Positions 1-8,914 are shown, counted from the first letter of the stretch. The stretch is 64,000 nt of DNA from Bacteroidales bacterium F22 (GCA_029541985.1 CP095414.1:1364001-1428000); one strand, 5' to 3'. The notes: a model not told the origin generated them from the letters alone. A program made the numbers and translations.

Positions 1-1635
1 AGAGTTTATAGGACTGAAGATATCGACAAAACAGATCCTCACTATTATGTTATCAAATTGCCCTATGATAAAGTAAAACGGTTTATTGAACTACCTCAAG
101 ACAATAACACACATTCCATTGTTTACCTCGAAGACTTGATTAGGGCTAATTTGCACGTCATATTTCCCGATTTTCGTATCGATAGCAGTTACTCAATCAA
201 AACAACTCGTGATGCAGACATCATGATAAATGCCACCGATAGCAAGCAGGTAGTAGAGCAACTCAAAAAGGGAGTAAGTAAACGCAAGATAGGCGACATA
301 TCAAGATTTGTCTATGATGCCGATATGCCTATTGATTTCCTAAAGCATCTGATGGATACATATGACATAAAAGAAAGAGATTTGGTCCCAAATGAAGCAC
401 ATCTATATCTCGAAGATTTAGCCAAACTTCCTCTACCGGAATATCTATCTAAAAATAAGGTTACGCATAAGCCTTTATTCTTAATTGAAAAAGGAAAAAG
501 TATTATAGATGAAATAGCCAATAGAGATTTGTTACTAGAATATCCCTATCACAGCTTCGACCATTTCATCCAATTTCTTCACGAAGCAAGTGAAGACCCA
601 GATACTAAGTCTATTATGATGACTCAGTATCGTGTAGCACAACACTCGTTAGTAATCAGTGAACTAATTGCTGCTGCTCAACGGGGTAAACGGGTAACTG
701 TGTTTGTCGAACTCAAAGCTAGATTCGATGAAGAGCATAATATGACTACCGCTCAACTAATGGAAAGAGCTGGAATACACATCGTCTATAGTTTACCGAA
801 ACTTAAAGTGCATGCTAAAATAGCATTAGTTCTTCGTAACAGTCCTAGCAAACCCTCAATTGGCTATATCAGCACGGGTAACTTCAACGAAAAGACAGCA
901 CTCACATATGCAGATACAGCTTTGTTTACAGCCCATAGTAGAATCGTCGCGGACTTAAGGCACCTGTTTGCACTATTAGGATCTACTAGATTAGCAAATG
1001 CAGATAGAGCTCAACTGCTTGGGAATTCCACTGCCAGCCACCGAGACATCAAGGAAGTAATGAAAAAAGTGCATTTCGAACATTTACTTGTCGCCCCTCT
1101 GAATCTAAAAGTAACACTAAGCGCACTTATAGAAAAAGAGATCCAAGCAGCTGAACATGGAGAGAAAGCACATATCATTCTAAAGATGAATGCGCTGCAA
1201 GATAAGATGATGATTGACCAACTTTACAAAGCATCTTTAGCAGGTGTAAAAATAGAATTAATCGTCAGAGGTATTTGCTGTTTAATCCCTGGTCAAACAT
1301 ACAGTAGAAATATTGAGATTACGCGTATAGTAGGAAGATATCTGGAACACTCTAGAATATGGTATTTTTATGCTGGTGGAGAAGAAAAAATGTATATCGG
1401 TTCTGCTGATTGGATGAAACGTAATCTATACAAACGCATAGAAGCTATTGCTCCAATATATGATTCTCAATTGAAAGAAGAACTTTACCAGATGCTGCAA
1501 CTCCAACTGAAAGACACTGAAAAAGGCACGCTTATAAGTTCAAATTTGATTGATATAAGGAAAAAGAATGTTCAGACTCAAGGCAAAGATGCTCAAAATG
1601 CATTTTATGACTATTTAAAAGGTGAAATGAAATAG
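1..1635 (+). CDS. ppk1: Polyphosphate kinase 1 (5' end missing)
   Basis: ATP:polyphosphate phosphotransferase, which makes and breaks inorganic polyphosphate. The frame is open from base 1, so the gene starts upstream of the window: about 544 residues are visible, while PPK1 is usually about 700. The apparent TTG start at 58 is internal. The phospholipase-D-like catalytic core is recognisable. The phospho-acceptor histidine lies in the motif KVHAK (His codon 811-813), followed by the ISTGNFNEKTA segment, and the second conserved histidine lies in EHSRIW (His codon 1348-1350). It ends 76 bp before a phosphate permease on the same strand, so the two probably form a phosphate-storage unit. The missing part should hold the N-terminal helical domain and the head domain. 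The family call is very secure. Confidence 0.95.
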   Translation, partial: RVYRTEDIDKTDPHYYVIKLPYDKVKRFIELPQDNNTHSIVYLEDLIRANLHVIFPDFRIDSSYSIKTTRDADIMINATDSKQVVEQLKKGVSKRKIGDISRFVYDADMPIDFLKHLMDTYDIKERDLVPNEAHLYLEDLAKLPLPEYLSKNKVTHKPLFLIEKGKSIIDEIANRDLLLEYPYHSFDHFIQFLHEASEDPDTKSIMMTQYRVAQHSLVISELIAAAQRGKRVTVFVELKARFDEEHNMTTAQLMERAGIHIVYSLPKLKVHAKIALVLRNSPSKPSIGYISTGNFNEKTALTYADTALFTAHSRIVADLRHLFALLGSTRLANADRAQLLGNSTASHRDIKEVMKKVHFEHLLVAPLNLKVTLSALIEKEIQAAEHGEKAHIILKMNALQDKMMIDQLYKASLAGVKIELIVRGICCLIPGQTYSRNIEITRIVGRYLEHSRIWYFYAGGEEKMYIGSADWMKRNLYKRIEAIAPIYDSQLKEELYQMLQLQLKDTEKGTLISSNLIDIRKKNVQTQGKDAQNAFYDYLKGEMK

Positions 1636-1711
1636 TATTGTCATACTAAAAGGTGTTATTTACAAAAAAAAATGCTTTTCTTTGTGACGTAATCAAAAGT
1701 ATACATTATAT

Positions 1712-3949
1712 ATGGAAACGATTTACTTAGGAATTGTCCTTTTCTTATTTGCACTTGCATGTTTCGATTTGATGGTAGGTGTAAGTAATGACGCTGTAAA
1801 CTTTCTTAACTCAGCTATTGGGTCAAAAGCTGCTACCTTTAAGGTTATATTAATAGTTGCATCTCTTGGTGTGCTGATAGGTGCATCCACATCAAATGGT
1901 ATGATGGATATCGCCCGGCATGGTATTTTCCAACCGCAGCATTTCTATTTCAGTGAGATCATGATTATTCTGGTCTCAGTGACACTGACCGATGTAGTCC
2001 TGCTTGATATCTTCAATTCGATGGGAATGCCTACATCTACCACTGTTTCAATGGTGTTTGAGTTATTAGGTGGTACTTTTGCAATGTCGCTTATCAAATC
2101 ATACGACGGCTCATATAGTCTGGCAGAGTTGATTAACACTGACAAAGCATTATCAGTCATCTTGGGTATCTTCCTCTCTGTAGCCATTGCCTTCTTCTTT
2201 GGTTTGATTGTGCAATGGTTAGCTCGAGTCGTCTTTTCGTTTAGCTATAAGAAAAATTTAAAATATACAATAGGCATTTTTGGAGGTATAGCAACAACTG
2301 CTATCATCTATTTTGTTCTATTTAAAGGATTACATAAGAGTACTTTTATGACTCCTGAATTGGAGACATTAATTTCAAGTAATATCTTCACCATCATCAC
2401 GACTATATTTATAGGTTCTACCCTACTTATGCACTTGCTTAATTACCTCAAAGTCAATGTATTTAAAATCATTGTGCTGATGGGTACATTTGCATTAGCC
2501 CTCGCATTTGCAGGAAATGACTTGGTGAACTTTATAGGTGTGCCACTGACAGGATATTCCAGTTATATGGATTTCATTAGCTATCATGGTAGCGTCTCAC
2601 CTGATGGTTTACTTATGACATCATTATTAGGTCGAGCAGATACTCCATGGTACTTCCTAGTCGGAGCAGCTGTTATCATGGTCATCGCTCTAGCTACTTC
2701 TAAAAAAGCTCACGAAGTAATAAAGACTTCAGTAAATCTAGCCAGACAAGAAGAAGGAGAAGAGAATTTTGGTAGCACTCCAATGGCTCGTACTTTAGTA
2801 CGTATGGGAATAGGTGCAGCAAATGGATTAAATGCCATCACTCCTAATGGGGTAAAAGCATGGGTAAACACTCGTTTCAGAAAAGATGAGGCTATCATAC
2901 AAGATGGTGCTGCATTTGACTTAGTAAGAGCTTCTGTTAATCTGGTTTTAGCCGGGTTACTCATCATATTCGGTACTTCATTGAAGTTACCTCTTTCGAC
3001 CACTTATGTAACTTTTATGGTAGCAATGGGTAGTTCCTTAGCAGATAGAGCATGGGGACGAGATTCAGCCGTATTCCGCATCACAGGGGTACTCAGTGTA
3101 ATCGGTGGTTGGTTCATCACAGCAGGAGCTGCATTTATCATTTCATTTACAGTAGCATCTACTATCTACTTCCTCGGATTGTGGGCATTAATTCTATTTA
3201 TTCTCATTGCAGTAGGAAGCTTAATACGTAGTTCTATCATCTATCGTAATCGAAAGAACAAAGAAAGTGAAGGTGAGATTGTCACTCGTCTGTTAGCTTG
3301 TCATGAGGAAACTCAACAACTAGAACTTTTAAGAGAATATACGCGTGATGAGTTGTCGAAGACTTTAGTTCGTTCAGCTGACATCTTTGAGAAAACGAGT
3401 TATGGATTTCTAAATGAGAATCTGAGAAAGCTGAGAAAAGCTTTTGGCTCTGCAAAATTACAGAAACGACTTCTCAATCAGATGAAACGCATGGGTACAG
3501 TGGCTGTGAGTAGACTGAATAGCTCTGCTATCCTCGAGAAAGGATTATATTACTATCAAGGTAATGATTTTGCCGGAGAGATTGTCTATAGCTGTCTTAG
3601 ACTCTGTGAACCTTGTTTAGAACATATAGACAACAACTTCAATCCGCTCAATGATGAACAACGAGAAGAATTTGCAGATATTTCTGTTGGCGTCGTTAAA
3701 TTTATGGAACAGGCACAGGAGATCATTAAAAGCAACAATTATACTACTCAAACAGAAGCAATTGGCATAGCAAATAATTTGAATACACAGTTGGCTCATA
3801 TAAAGCGAAAAGAATTAAAACGCATACAGGAACAACATGCTAGTATAAAAGTAAGTATGGTTTACTTGACAATGATTCAAGAAACTCAGAACTTGGTTAC
3901 TTACACCAGCCATATCTTGAAAGTAAGTCGTAAATTCCAATTAGACTAA
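1712..3949 (+). CDS. PiT-family inorganic phosphate permease with PhoU-like C-terminal region
   Basis: Inner-membrane phosphate transporter of the PiT (PF01384) family. The duplicated signature is seen as GVSNDAVNFLNSAIGSKA near residue 24 and AFAGNDLVNF near residue 267, each the start of one inverted half. About 12 hydrophobic segments fill residues 1-515. The last ~220 residues are soluble, helical and charged, and resemble PhoU-type helical bundles seen in long Bacteroidetes PiT proteins. At 745 aa it is longer than single-domain PiT (~500 aa). It follows ppk closely on the same strand, linking uptake with polyphosphate synthesis. I infer that the tail regulates transport. The exact cation coupling cannot be read from sequence. 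Confidence 0.9.
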   Translation: METIYLGIVLFLFALACFDLMVGVSNDAVNFLNSAIGSKAATFKVILIVASLGVLIGASTSNGMMDIARHGIFQPQHFYFSEIMIILVSVTLTDVVLLDIFNSMGMPTSTTVSMVFELLGGTFAMSLIKSYDGSYSLAELINTDKALSVILGIFLSVAIAFFFGLIVQWLARVVFSFSYKKNLKYTIGIFGGIATTAIIYFVLFKGLHKSTFMTPELETLISSNIFTIITTIFIGSTLLMHLLNYLKVNVFKIIVLMGTFALALAFAGNDLVNFIGVPLTGYSSYMDFISYHGSVSPDGLLMTSLLGRADTPWYFLVGAAVIMVIALATSKKAHEVIKTSVNLARQEEGEENFGSTPMARTLVRMGIGAANGLNAITPNGVKAWVNTRFRKDEAIIQDGAAFDLVRASVNLVLAGLLIIFGTSLKLPLSTTYVTFMVAMGSSLADRAWGRDSAVFRITGVLSVIGGWFITAGAAFIISFTVASTIYFLGLWALILFILIAVGSLIRSSIIYRNRKNKESEGEIVTRLLACHEETQQLELLREYTRDELSKTLVRSADIFEKTSYGFLNENLRKLRKAFGSAKLQKRLLNQMKRMGTVAVSRLNSSAILEKGLYYYQGNDFAGEIVYSCLRLCEPCLEHIDNNFNPLNDEQREEFADISVGVVKFMEQAQEIIKSNNYTTQTEAIGIANNLNTQLAHIKRKELKRIQEQHASIKVSMVYLTMIQETQNLVTYTSHILKVSRKFQLD

Positions 3950-3969
3950 CCTAGAAGAGTTTAAACTAA

Positions 3970-4014
3970 AAAGCGGGGAGCTAAATCAATTAGATTGATT
4001 TAGCTCCCCGCTTT
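3970..4014. terminator. Bidirectional terminator between PiT permease and response regulator
   Basis: Perfect 21-bp inverted repeat (3970-3990 and 3994-4014) with a 3-base loop. The outer stem is GC-rich and AAAA/TTTT tracts flank it, so it can terminate in both directions between two convergent genes. The apical part is ATCAAT-TAG-ATTGAT, a core shared with five other terminators in this window. Confidence 0.9.
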
Positions 4015-4037
4015 TGTAATAAAGCCTATACTAGTTC

Positions 4038-4436
4038 TTACTTCCATACTACCTTAGGTAGATACTTTGAAATAGTTTCTTTAAACAAGGACGACATGAT
4101 AGGTTTTACCAAAACATCAGTAGCACCAGCTTCCATTGATTTTTGACGATCGCTTGCAAATGCATAAGCGGTCTGTACAATAATAGGAATTTCAGAGTCC
4201 TGTTTACGTATTTCTTTCGTCGCTTCAAGACCATCCATTTCAGGCATCTTGATATCCATGAGAATCATTTGTATGTCCTCTTTGCGCTCATTGTATAGTT
4301 CTACAGCCTTACGACCATTATTTGCCCACAGGACTTCAGTTTTTTTACCAATGACCGCCATAATTAATTTTATGTTGCTTTCGTCGTCTTCAGCAACCAA
4401 TATTAAAGGTCTATAATTTGTTTGTTCCATATTCAT
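4038..4436 (-). CDS. Receiver-only response regulator
   Basis: Single REC domain (CheY-like) with no output domain. Visible landmarks are the acidic pocket AEDDE near the N-terminus, the phosphoacceptor aspartate in LMDIKMPEMDG, the QTA switch residue region, and the conserved lysine in LVKP. I place the start at the ATG at 4436 (MNMEQ...; 4430 is equally possible), because the upstream extension to 4463 is cysteine-rich and unlike the family. The sequence closely resembles the receiver domain at the C-terminus of the hybrid kinase at 37151-39178, so it may take part in a phosphorelay with a hybrid kinase encoded elsewhere. No partner kinase lies next to it. Confidence 0.85.
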   Translation of the reverse strand: MNMEQTNYRPLILVAEDDESNIKLIMAVIGKKTEVLWANNGRKAVELYNERKEDIQMILMDIKMPEMDGLEATKEIRKQDSEIPIIVQTAYAFASDRQKSMEAGATDVLVKPIMSSLFKETISKYLPKVVWK

Positions 4437-4703
4437 TAGTATATAACAAAGACATCGTCGCAAGATACATCTGCATATGCTTAATATGTCTTTAATGTTT
4501 GCAAGATAATCAAAAGAAATTGCACAAATAAGTAAAGGAGATTAAAAGTCTATTCTTTTTAAAGTTTTTGTATCGACAACAATAAATAGTTGTATATTCT
4601 AGTAGGTTGAATAGAATTCATAAATGCTAATGAAACAAGGTCTGAATGTTAACATAGATAATAAAGTAAATATAACGATTAAAGAGATTTTTTGGACAAG
4701 GCA

Positions 4704-4732
4704 TAAAAAAAGACTAAACTTATAAAGTTTAG
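4704..4732 (-). terminator. Intrinsic terminator of the putative small RNA
   Basis: Reading the minus strand, an 8-bp stem (arms 4725-4732 and 4714-4721, CTAAACTT/AAGTTTAG) with a 3-base loop is followed by TC and a run of seven Ts (about 4705-4711). There is no similar T run on the plus strand, so it works only on the minus strand. Confidence 0.8.
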
Positions 4733-4810
4733 CCCGTGTCCCCTGAAGGTCAAGGACCAAATTGTCCTTGCCACATTTCAATAAAAAACACTCTCTAATT
4801 ACCCTTAATC

Positions 4811-5010
4811 TAAAAACCTATTGAATCTGTTACCTAAAATATAATCAACCTTACTAATCTAAAAAAAACCTATTGAATCTGTTACCTAAATAATCAATCT
4901 TCTTACTTTAAAAACTTACCTAATCTGTTACCTAAAACTAATCAATTTTCTTACTTTAAAAACTTACCTAATCTGTTACCTAAAACTAATCAATTTTCTT
5001 ACTCTAAAAC
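4811..5010 (-). repeat. Four imperfect tandem repeats of 46-52 bp
   Basis: A 15-base core, AATCTGTTACCTAAA on the plus strand, recurs without change at 4824, 4876, 4922 and 4970, giving periods of 52, 46 and 48 bp. A second shared block (TTGATTA on the minus strand) precedes it in every unit. Units 3 and 4 are nearly identical over their whole length, while units 1 and 2 share a variant 3' end (GAATCTG, minus CAGATTCAATAGG). All four units lie inside the proposed minus-strand RNA. Confidence 0.9.
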
Positions 5011-5047
5011 TAAAACCCAGATAGCTTTATTTCATATTTTGATATTG

Positions 5048-5078
5048 CAAATATAAAGAGATAAATAATGATGGCAAA
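5048..5078 (-). promoter_or_regulatory. Bacteroidetes-type promoter for the putative small RNA
   Basis: On the minus strand, TTTG (5078-5075) is separated by 19 bp from TATATTTG (5055-5048). This matches the Bacteroidetes primary-sigma consensus TTTG-N19-21-TAnnTTTG. Transcription should start near 5042. It is the best complete -33/-7 pair I found in the window. Confidence 0.75.
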
Positions 5079-5183
5079 ACAAACAGCTTCTTTTACATAG
5101 GTGTGTAGAATCTTATTGATTAATATCAATGAAAAATTCCGTAAAAGATAAAGTTGTTACAACTATGTTACAGAATATCAATC

Positions 5184-5218
5184 AATAAAAAGAGCCCTAT
5201 CCCAAAGGATAGAGCTCT
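5184..5218 (-). terminator. Terminator of pnp
   Basis: On the minus strand a 12-bp stem (5207-5218 with 5191-5202, one G-U pair, UUUG loop) is followed by TTTTATT. It lies 34 bp after the pnp stop codon and separates pnp from the downstream small-RNA unit. Confidence 0.85.
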
Positions 5219-5252
5219 CTATTGTATATTCCTAGTTCACTAGGTTTCTATT

Positions 5253-7379
5253 TTAGTCACGTTCTGGACGAGGCAATAATGCTTTTCTAGAAAGCTTAAA
5301 TTTACCTGTCTTACGGTCGATATCAATCAACTTCACGTCTATTTCATCACCTTCTTTAATTCCAGCATCTTCGACTTTCTCAAGACGACTCCACTCGATT
5401 TCAGAAATGTGTAACAAACCATCTTTACCTGGCAAGAACTCAACAAATGCTCCATAAGGCATAATGCTACGTACTTTACCTTGATAAACTTCTCCAATTT
5501 CAGGAACAGCAACTACTCCCTTAATTAGACGCAATGCATGGTCGATACATTCTTTATTATTTCCAGCAATTTCAATACGTCCACCGTCTTCAACCTCTTC
5601 AATAGAGATATTAGCACCAGTTTCTTCTTGCATGCCTTGAATAATTTTACCACCAGGGCCAATGATAGCACCAATGAAATCTTTAGGGATCATCAATGTC
5701 TCGATACGTGGAGTTTGAGGTTTGAAGTCCTCACGAGGAGCTTCGATAGTTTCAGCAATCTTATCAAGAATATGCATACGACCAGCCTTAGCTTGAAGTA
5801 ATGCTTTCTCGAGAACTTCGAATGATAAACCATCAACCTTAATATCCATCTGAGTAGCAGTAATACCATCTCTAGTACCTGTCACCTTGAAATCCATATC
5901 TCCTAAGTGGTCTTCATCACCCAAAATATCTGAAAGGATAGCATATTTATCTTCACCTGGATTCTTAATAAGTCCCATAGCGATACCTGAAACAGGTTTC
6001 TTTATCTTCACACCAGCATCCATCAATGCAAGCGTTCCTGCACAAACGGTAGCCATAGAAGAAGAACCATTAGATTCTAGGATTTCTGAAACGACACGTA
6101 CAACATAAGGATAATCATCAGGAATCATTCTCTTCAATGCACGATAAGCCAAGTTACCATGTCCGATTTCTCGACGACCAACACCACGCTGAGGACGAGC
6201 CTCACCTGTAGAGAATGGAGGGAAGTTATAATGTAATAGGAAACGTTCCTTAGAGTGGTCAAGAACATTATCGACTAGTTTCTCATCAGATTTGGTACCT
6301 AAAGTAACTGTAGTTAATGATTGAGTCTCTCCACGTGTAAAGATAGCAGAACCATGAGGTCCTGGTAATGGATTTACCTCAGACCAGATAGGTCTAATCT
6401 CATTTGTTTTACGACCATCAAGACGTTTTCCCTCATCAAGTACAGAACGACGCATTGCATCTTTCTCTACATCATGATAATAACGTTCTATCAAATCATC
6501 TATCTCCTCAAGTTCTTCCTCAGTATATTGAGCTTTAAACTCTTCTTTGATAGCCTCTAAAGCATCAAAACGAGCATGTTTGTCATGATTACCTGAAGAT
6601 GCTATAGCATAAGCCTTATCATAACATTCCTCATGTACCTTCTTACGAAGATCATCATCATTTACTTCATGGCAATATTCACGTTTAACAGTTGAACCAA
6701 CTGCTTCAGCAAGTTCCATTTGTGCTTTGCACTGGATTTTGATAGCTTCATGAGCAACTTTCATTGCTTCGAGCAAATCTTGCTCAGAGACTTCAGCCAT
6801 TTCACCTTCTACCATCATGATATTATCATAAGTAGCAGCTACAGTGATATCCATATCAGCTTTTTCTAGCTGTTGAAAAGTAGGATTAACAACAAATTGA
6901 TTGTCGATGCGAGCCACACGAGCTTCTGATATAGGACCTCCGAAAGGAATGTCAGAAACAGCAAGGGCAGCAGAAGCTGCCAAACCAGCAAGAGCATCAG
7001 GCATATCTTTGCCATCAGATGAGAAAAGAATGATATTAACAAAAACCTCAGCATGATAGTTTTCTGGGAATAATGGACGCAATGCACGGTCCACTAGACG
7101 ACAAGTTAATATTTCGTAATCATTTGGGCGGCCTTCACGCTTCGTAAAACCACCAGGGAAACGACCAAATGCCGCATATTTTTCTCTGTATTCTACTTGA
7201 AGTGGCATAAAATCAGTACCAGGCTTTGCATCTTTAGCAGCACAAACTGTAGCAAGGAGCATCGTGTCTCCCATACGGAGCATCACTGATCCGTCTGCTT
7301 GTTTGGCCAACTTGCCTGTCTCGAGTGTGATGGTTCTTCCATCAGGCATCTCGATCGTCTTAACAATTGGGTCAATCAT
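5253..7379 (-). CDS. pnp: Polyribonucleotide nucleotidyltransferase (PNPase)
   Basis: Phosphorolytic 3'-5' exoribonuclease of mRNA turnover. Domain order is normal: a first RNase PH domain, a helical domain, a second (catalytic) RNase PH domain, a KH domain with the GxxG loop ([10 protein letters not shown]), and a C-terminal S1 domain ([18 protein letters not shown]). I set the start at the ATG at 7379 (MIDPIVKT...), giving 708 aa, the usual family length. The longer frame starting at 7421 would begin inside the -7 box at 7419-7426. The gene is monocistronic, with its own promoter and terminator, and is divergent from the lipoprotein gene at 7583. Confidence 0.97.
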   Translation of the reverse strand: MIDPIVKTIEMPDGRTITLETGKLAKQADGSVMLRMGDTMLLATVCAAKDAKPGTDFMPLQVEYREKYAAFGRFPGGFTKREGRPNDYEILTCRLVDRALRPLFPENYHAEVFVNIILFSSDGKDMPDALAGLAASAALAVSDIPFGGPISEARVARIDNQFVVNPTFQQLEKADMDITVAATYDNIMMVEGEMAEVSEQDLLEAMKVAHEAIKIQCKAQMELAEAVGSTVKREYCHEVNDDDLRKKVHEECYDKAYAIASSGNHDKHARFDALEAIKEEFKAQYTEEELEEIDDLIERYYHDVEKDAMRRSVLDEGKRLDGRKTNEIRPIWSEVNPLPGPHGSAIFTRGETQSLTTVTLGTKSDEKLVDNVLDHSKERFLLHYNFPPFSTGEARPQRGVGRREIGHGNLAYRALKRMIPDDYPYVVRVVSEILESNGSSSMATVCAGTLALMDAGVKIKKPVSGIAMGLIKNPGEDKYAILSDILGDEDHLGDMDFKVTGTRDGITATQMDIKVDGLSFEVLEKALLQAKAGRMHILDKIAETIEAPREDFKPQTPRIETLMIPKDFIGAIIGPGGKIIQGMQEETGANISIEEVEDGGRIEIAGNNKECIDHALRLIKGVVAVPEIGEVYQGKVRSIMPYGAFVEFLPGKDGLLHISEIEWSRLEKVEDAGIKEGDEIDVKLIDIDRKTGKFKLSRKALLPRPERD

Positions 7380-7418
7380 AAAATTGTTTTTAATTGAATC
7401 TAAAATTTTTAATCGAGC

Positions 7419-7426
7419 CAAAGATA
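7419..7426 (-). promoter_or_regulatory. -7 box of the pnp promoter
   Basis: TATCTTTG on the minus strand, 39 bp before the chosen ATG. No clear TTTG -33 element is seen. Its overlap with the longer reading frame argues for the shorter PNPase start. Confidence 0.6.
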
Positions 7427-7541
7427 CACAATATATAATATTTAGCTTAAGAAAAAACTAGGAATTTCATAGTCTGTAGGATTTTTCCTGTTCTTTTATG
7501 CTTTTTAGAGTGATTCATCAAACGTAATCAAGAAAGATAAT

Positions 7542-7549
7542 TATCTTTG
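7542..7549 (+). promoter_or_regulatory. -7 box for the DUF4369/thioredoxin-fold lipoprotein
   Basis: TATCTTTG, 33 bp before the ATG at 7583; a good TAnnTTTG match without an obvious -33 TTTG. Confidence 0.6.
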
Positions 7550-7582
7550 CAATAGCAAAAGTCTAATATAATATTTCAATAT

Positions 7583-8743
7583 ATGAACATAAAAAAAGTC
7601 GCTTGTGGCATACTTGTAGCCACTGTATTCGCTTCGTGTGGGCAGAAGAACCAATTCCAAGTCAAAGGTGAAATCACCAATGCAGCAGATAAGATGTTGT
7701 ATCTCGAAGCAAACACCCTCAACGGGACAGTCAAAAAAGATTCTATCAAATTGAATATCAAAGGACATTTTACATTGAAAGGTTCCACCGAAGAATTGCC
7801 TGAATTCTATCAGTTGCGCATGGATAATCAAATGATTCATTTGGTAGCGGATTCTATCGAAACCATAACAATAAATGCAGATGCCTCTAATTTTGCTACT
7901 GCTTATACTATAGAAGGGTCTAAGCAATCGGAGGTAATAGCAGAACTCGATGCACTAAATCGAAAACTCAAACTTCAAGCTGATAGTATCCTCGAAGTAG
8001 CCAAAGTAAATAAAATTCCGCAAGCAGAATTTTCACAACAACTAGAGACTCTTCTATCTGCATATAAGGAAAAAATAAATAGACAATATATATACACACA
8101 ACCTGGTAGCATGTCAGCATATTATGCTTTGTTCCAGAAATTGGGTGATTATATGATTTATAATCCGGTGTCTAGTAAAGAAGATATAAGATGTTTTGCT
8201 GCTGTCGCTACAAGTATGGATTTGTATCACCCTCATACAATGAGAACCAAACACTTGCGTAAACTTGCACTTAAGGGGATGAAAAACACAAGAAAGCCTA
8301 AAGAAAAGAACTTAAACATCCCACAAGAGAAAATTAGACAGCTTGGATTGATTGATATTTCTCTAAGAGACTATGATGGAAATCTTAAGAAACTTTCAGA
8401 CCTTAAAGGAAAGGTCGTACTACTTGACTTCACAGCCTATGCAGCAGAAGTATCTATAGAACATAACTTAGCACTACGTGAATTGTATAACAAATACAAT
8501 AAACGTGGATTCACTATTTATCAAGTATCATTTGATGATAACGAACATTTCTGGAAGACTGCTGCAGCAAACCTACCATGGACTTGTGTCAGAGCTCCAC
8601 AAGGTATTTATTCACCTGTCGCTTCGACCTACAATGTGAAACGAATTCCTTCTTTTTTCTTAATAAATCGTCAAAGTGAAATCGTAAAACGCGACTCTGA
8701 GATTAAAGAAATGAAGAAAGAACTAGAAGCATTGTTGAAATAA
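7583..8743 (+). CDS. DUF4369/AhpC-TSA-type lipoprotein lacking the CXXC motif
   Basis: Exported lipoprotein: a short hydrophobic leader ends in the lipobox FASC (Cys about residue 19). Residues ~25-125 match the beta-rich DUF4369 domain, then a helical linker follows, and residues ~255-385 have the TlpA/AhpC-TSA thioredoxin fold (KGKVVLLDFTAY..., and a cis-Pro loop in VKRIPSFFLIN). Normal members carry WCxxC after the first strand; here that position reads AYAAEVS, so the redox cysteines are missing. This points to a binding, chaperone-like or structural role rather than thiol-disulfide exchange. A similar cysteine-less form seems to recur in related Bacteroides proteins, so it is probably not a sequencing error. 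Confidence 0.8.
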   Translation: MNIKKVACGILVATVFASCGQKNQFQVKGEITNAADKMLYLEANTLNGTVKKDSIKLNIKGHFTLKGSTEELPEFYQLRMDNQMIHLVADSIETITINADASNFATAYTIEGSKQSEVIAELDALNRKLKLQADSILEVAKVNKIPQAEFSQQLETLLSAYKEKINRQYIYTQPGSMSAYYALFQKLGDYMIYNPVSSKEDIRCFAAVATSMDLYHPHTMRTKHLRKLALKGMKNTRKPKEKNLNIPQEKIRQLGLIDISLRDYDGNLKKLSDLKGKVVLLDFTAYAAEVSIEHNLALRELYNKYNKRGFTIYQVSFDDNEHFWKTAAANLPWTCVRAPQGIYSPVASTYNVKRIPSFFLINRQSEIVKRDSEIKEMKKELEALLK

Positions 8744-8771
8744 TCATACAAAAAAATCGTAGTCTTTCGAT

Positions 8772-8798
8772 ACCAATTATTTAGTCCAAATAATTGGT
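8772..8798. repeat. Perfect 11-bp inverted repeat upstream of greA
   Basis: ACCAATTATTT (8772-8782) and its complement (8788-8798) flank a 5-base loop. It lacks a real T run, so it is at best a weak terminator for the upstream gene. Its right arm overlaps the expected -33 region of the greA promoter, so an operator role is possible. Confidence 0.55.
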
Positions 8799-8816
8799 TT
8801 ATCCAAAAGGTTCCGT

Positions 8817-8824
8817 TATATTTG
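8817..8824 (+). promoter_or_regulatory. -7 box of the greA promoter
   Basis: TATATTTG with TTGG at 8794-8797 as a near-match -33 (19-bp spacing). It predicts a leader of about 85 nt. Confidence 0.65.
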
Positions 8825-8826
8825 CA

Positions 8827-8891
8827 AGAGACACGTAGAGAATTTGAAGAGTTCCAGCATTTCGATAAGATTTGCTGGGTCTCTCTTTTTT
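8827..8891 (+). terminator. Attenuator-like hairpin in the greA leader
   Basis: Inside the predicted 5' leader, AGAGAC (8827-8832) pairs with GTCTCT (8879-8884) and CCAGCA (8854-8859) pairs with TGCTGG (8873-8878), followed by C and six Ts (8886-8891). It is a terminator shape placed before the coding sequence, so part of the transcription may stop in the leader. Confidence 0.6.
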
Positions 8892-8914
8892 AGTATCAAT
8901 TTAATTATAATATT

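Larger units (their letters stand above)
4704..5042 (-). ncRNA. Putative repeat-containing small RNA (~340 nt), unrecognised
   Basis: No credible protein is encoded between the response regulator start and the pnp stop. On the minus strand a full -33/-7 promoter (5048-5078) points into this stretch, and an intrinsic terminator sits at 4704-4732, defining a transcript of about 340 nt. The 5' two thirds consist of four tandem repeats of about 48 nt. The 3' part has a hairpin (CAAGGAC at 4751-4757 with GTCCTTG at 4764-4770), a GGGGACACGGGC-type single-stranded stretch, and then the terminator hairpin. The upstream pnp unit has its own terminator at 5184-5218, so this is a separate transcription unit. 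It does not look like tmRNA, RNase P RNA, SRP RNA or a CRISPR. Bases 4437-4703, between it and the response regulator, hold nothing I recognise. Confidence 0.65.

Noticed and set aside
58-60. TTG at 58 as start of ppk
   Set aside because: The frame is open to base 1, the upstream residues continue the PPK sequence, and the family needs about 150 more residues.
4599-4781. Small ORF on the minus strand in the RNA region
   Set aside because: It runs through both hairpins and the terminator T run, has no start context and no sensible composition.
4811-5010. CRISPR array
   Set aside because: The spacer-like parts between the 15-base cores are themselves repeated, periods vary (52, 46, 48), and no cas gene is present.
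4704-5042. tmRNA, RNase P RNA or SRP RNA
   Set aside because: No tRNA-like ends with a coded tag, no RNase P conserved core, and no SRP domain IV tetraloop; the tandem repeats do not fit these RNAs.
5538-7087. ORFs opposite or shifted within pnp
   Set aside because: Shadows of the conserved PNPase frame with no start or family support; the same applies to the antisense ORFs within fakAB, copA, cusA, susC and tkt.
7380-7421. Longer PNPase start at 7421
   Set aside because: It would begin inside the -7 box at 7419-7426, and homologues begin at the later Met.
8772-8798. Terminator of the DUF4369 lipoprotein gene
   Set aside because: The hairpin is AT-rich and followed only by TTATCC, so I list it as an inverted repeat instead.
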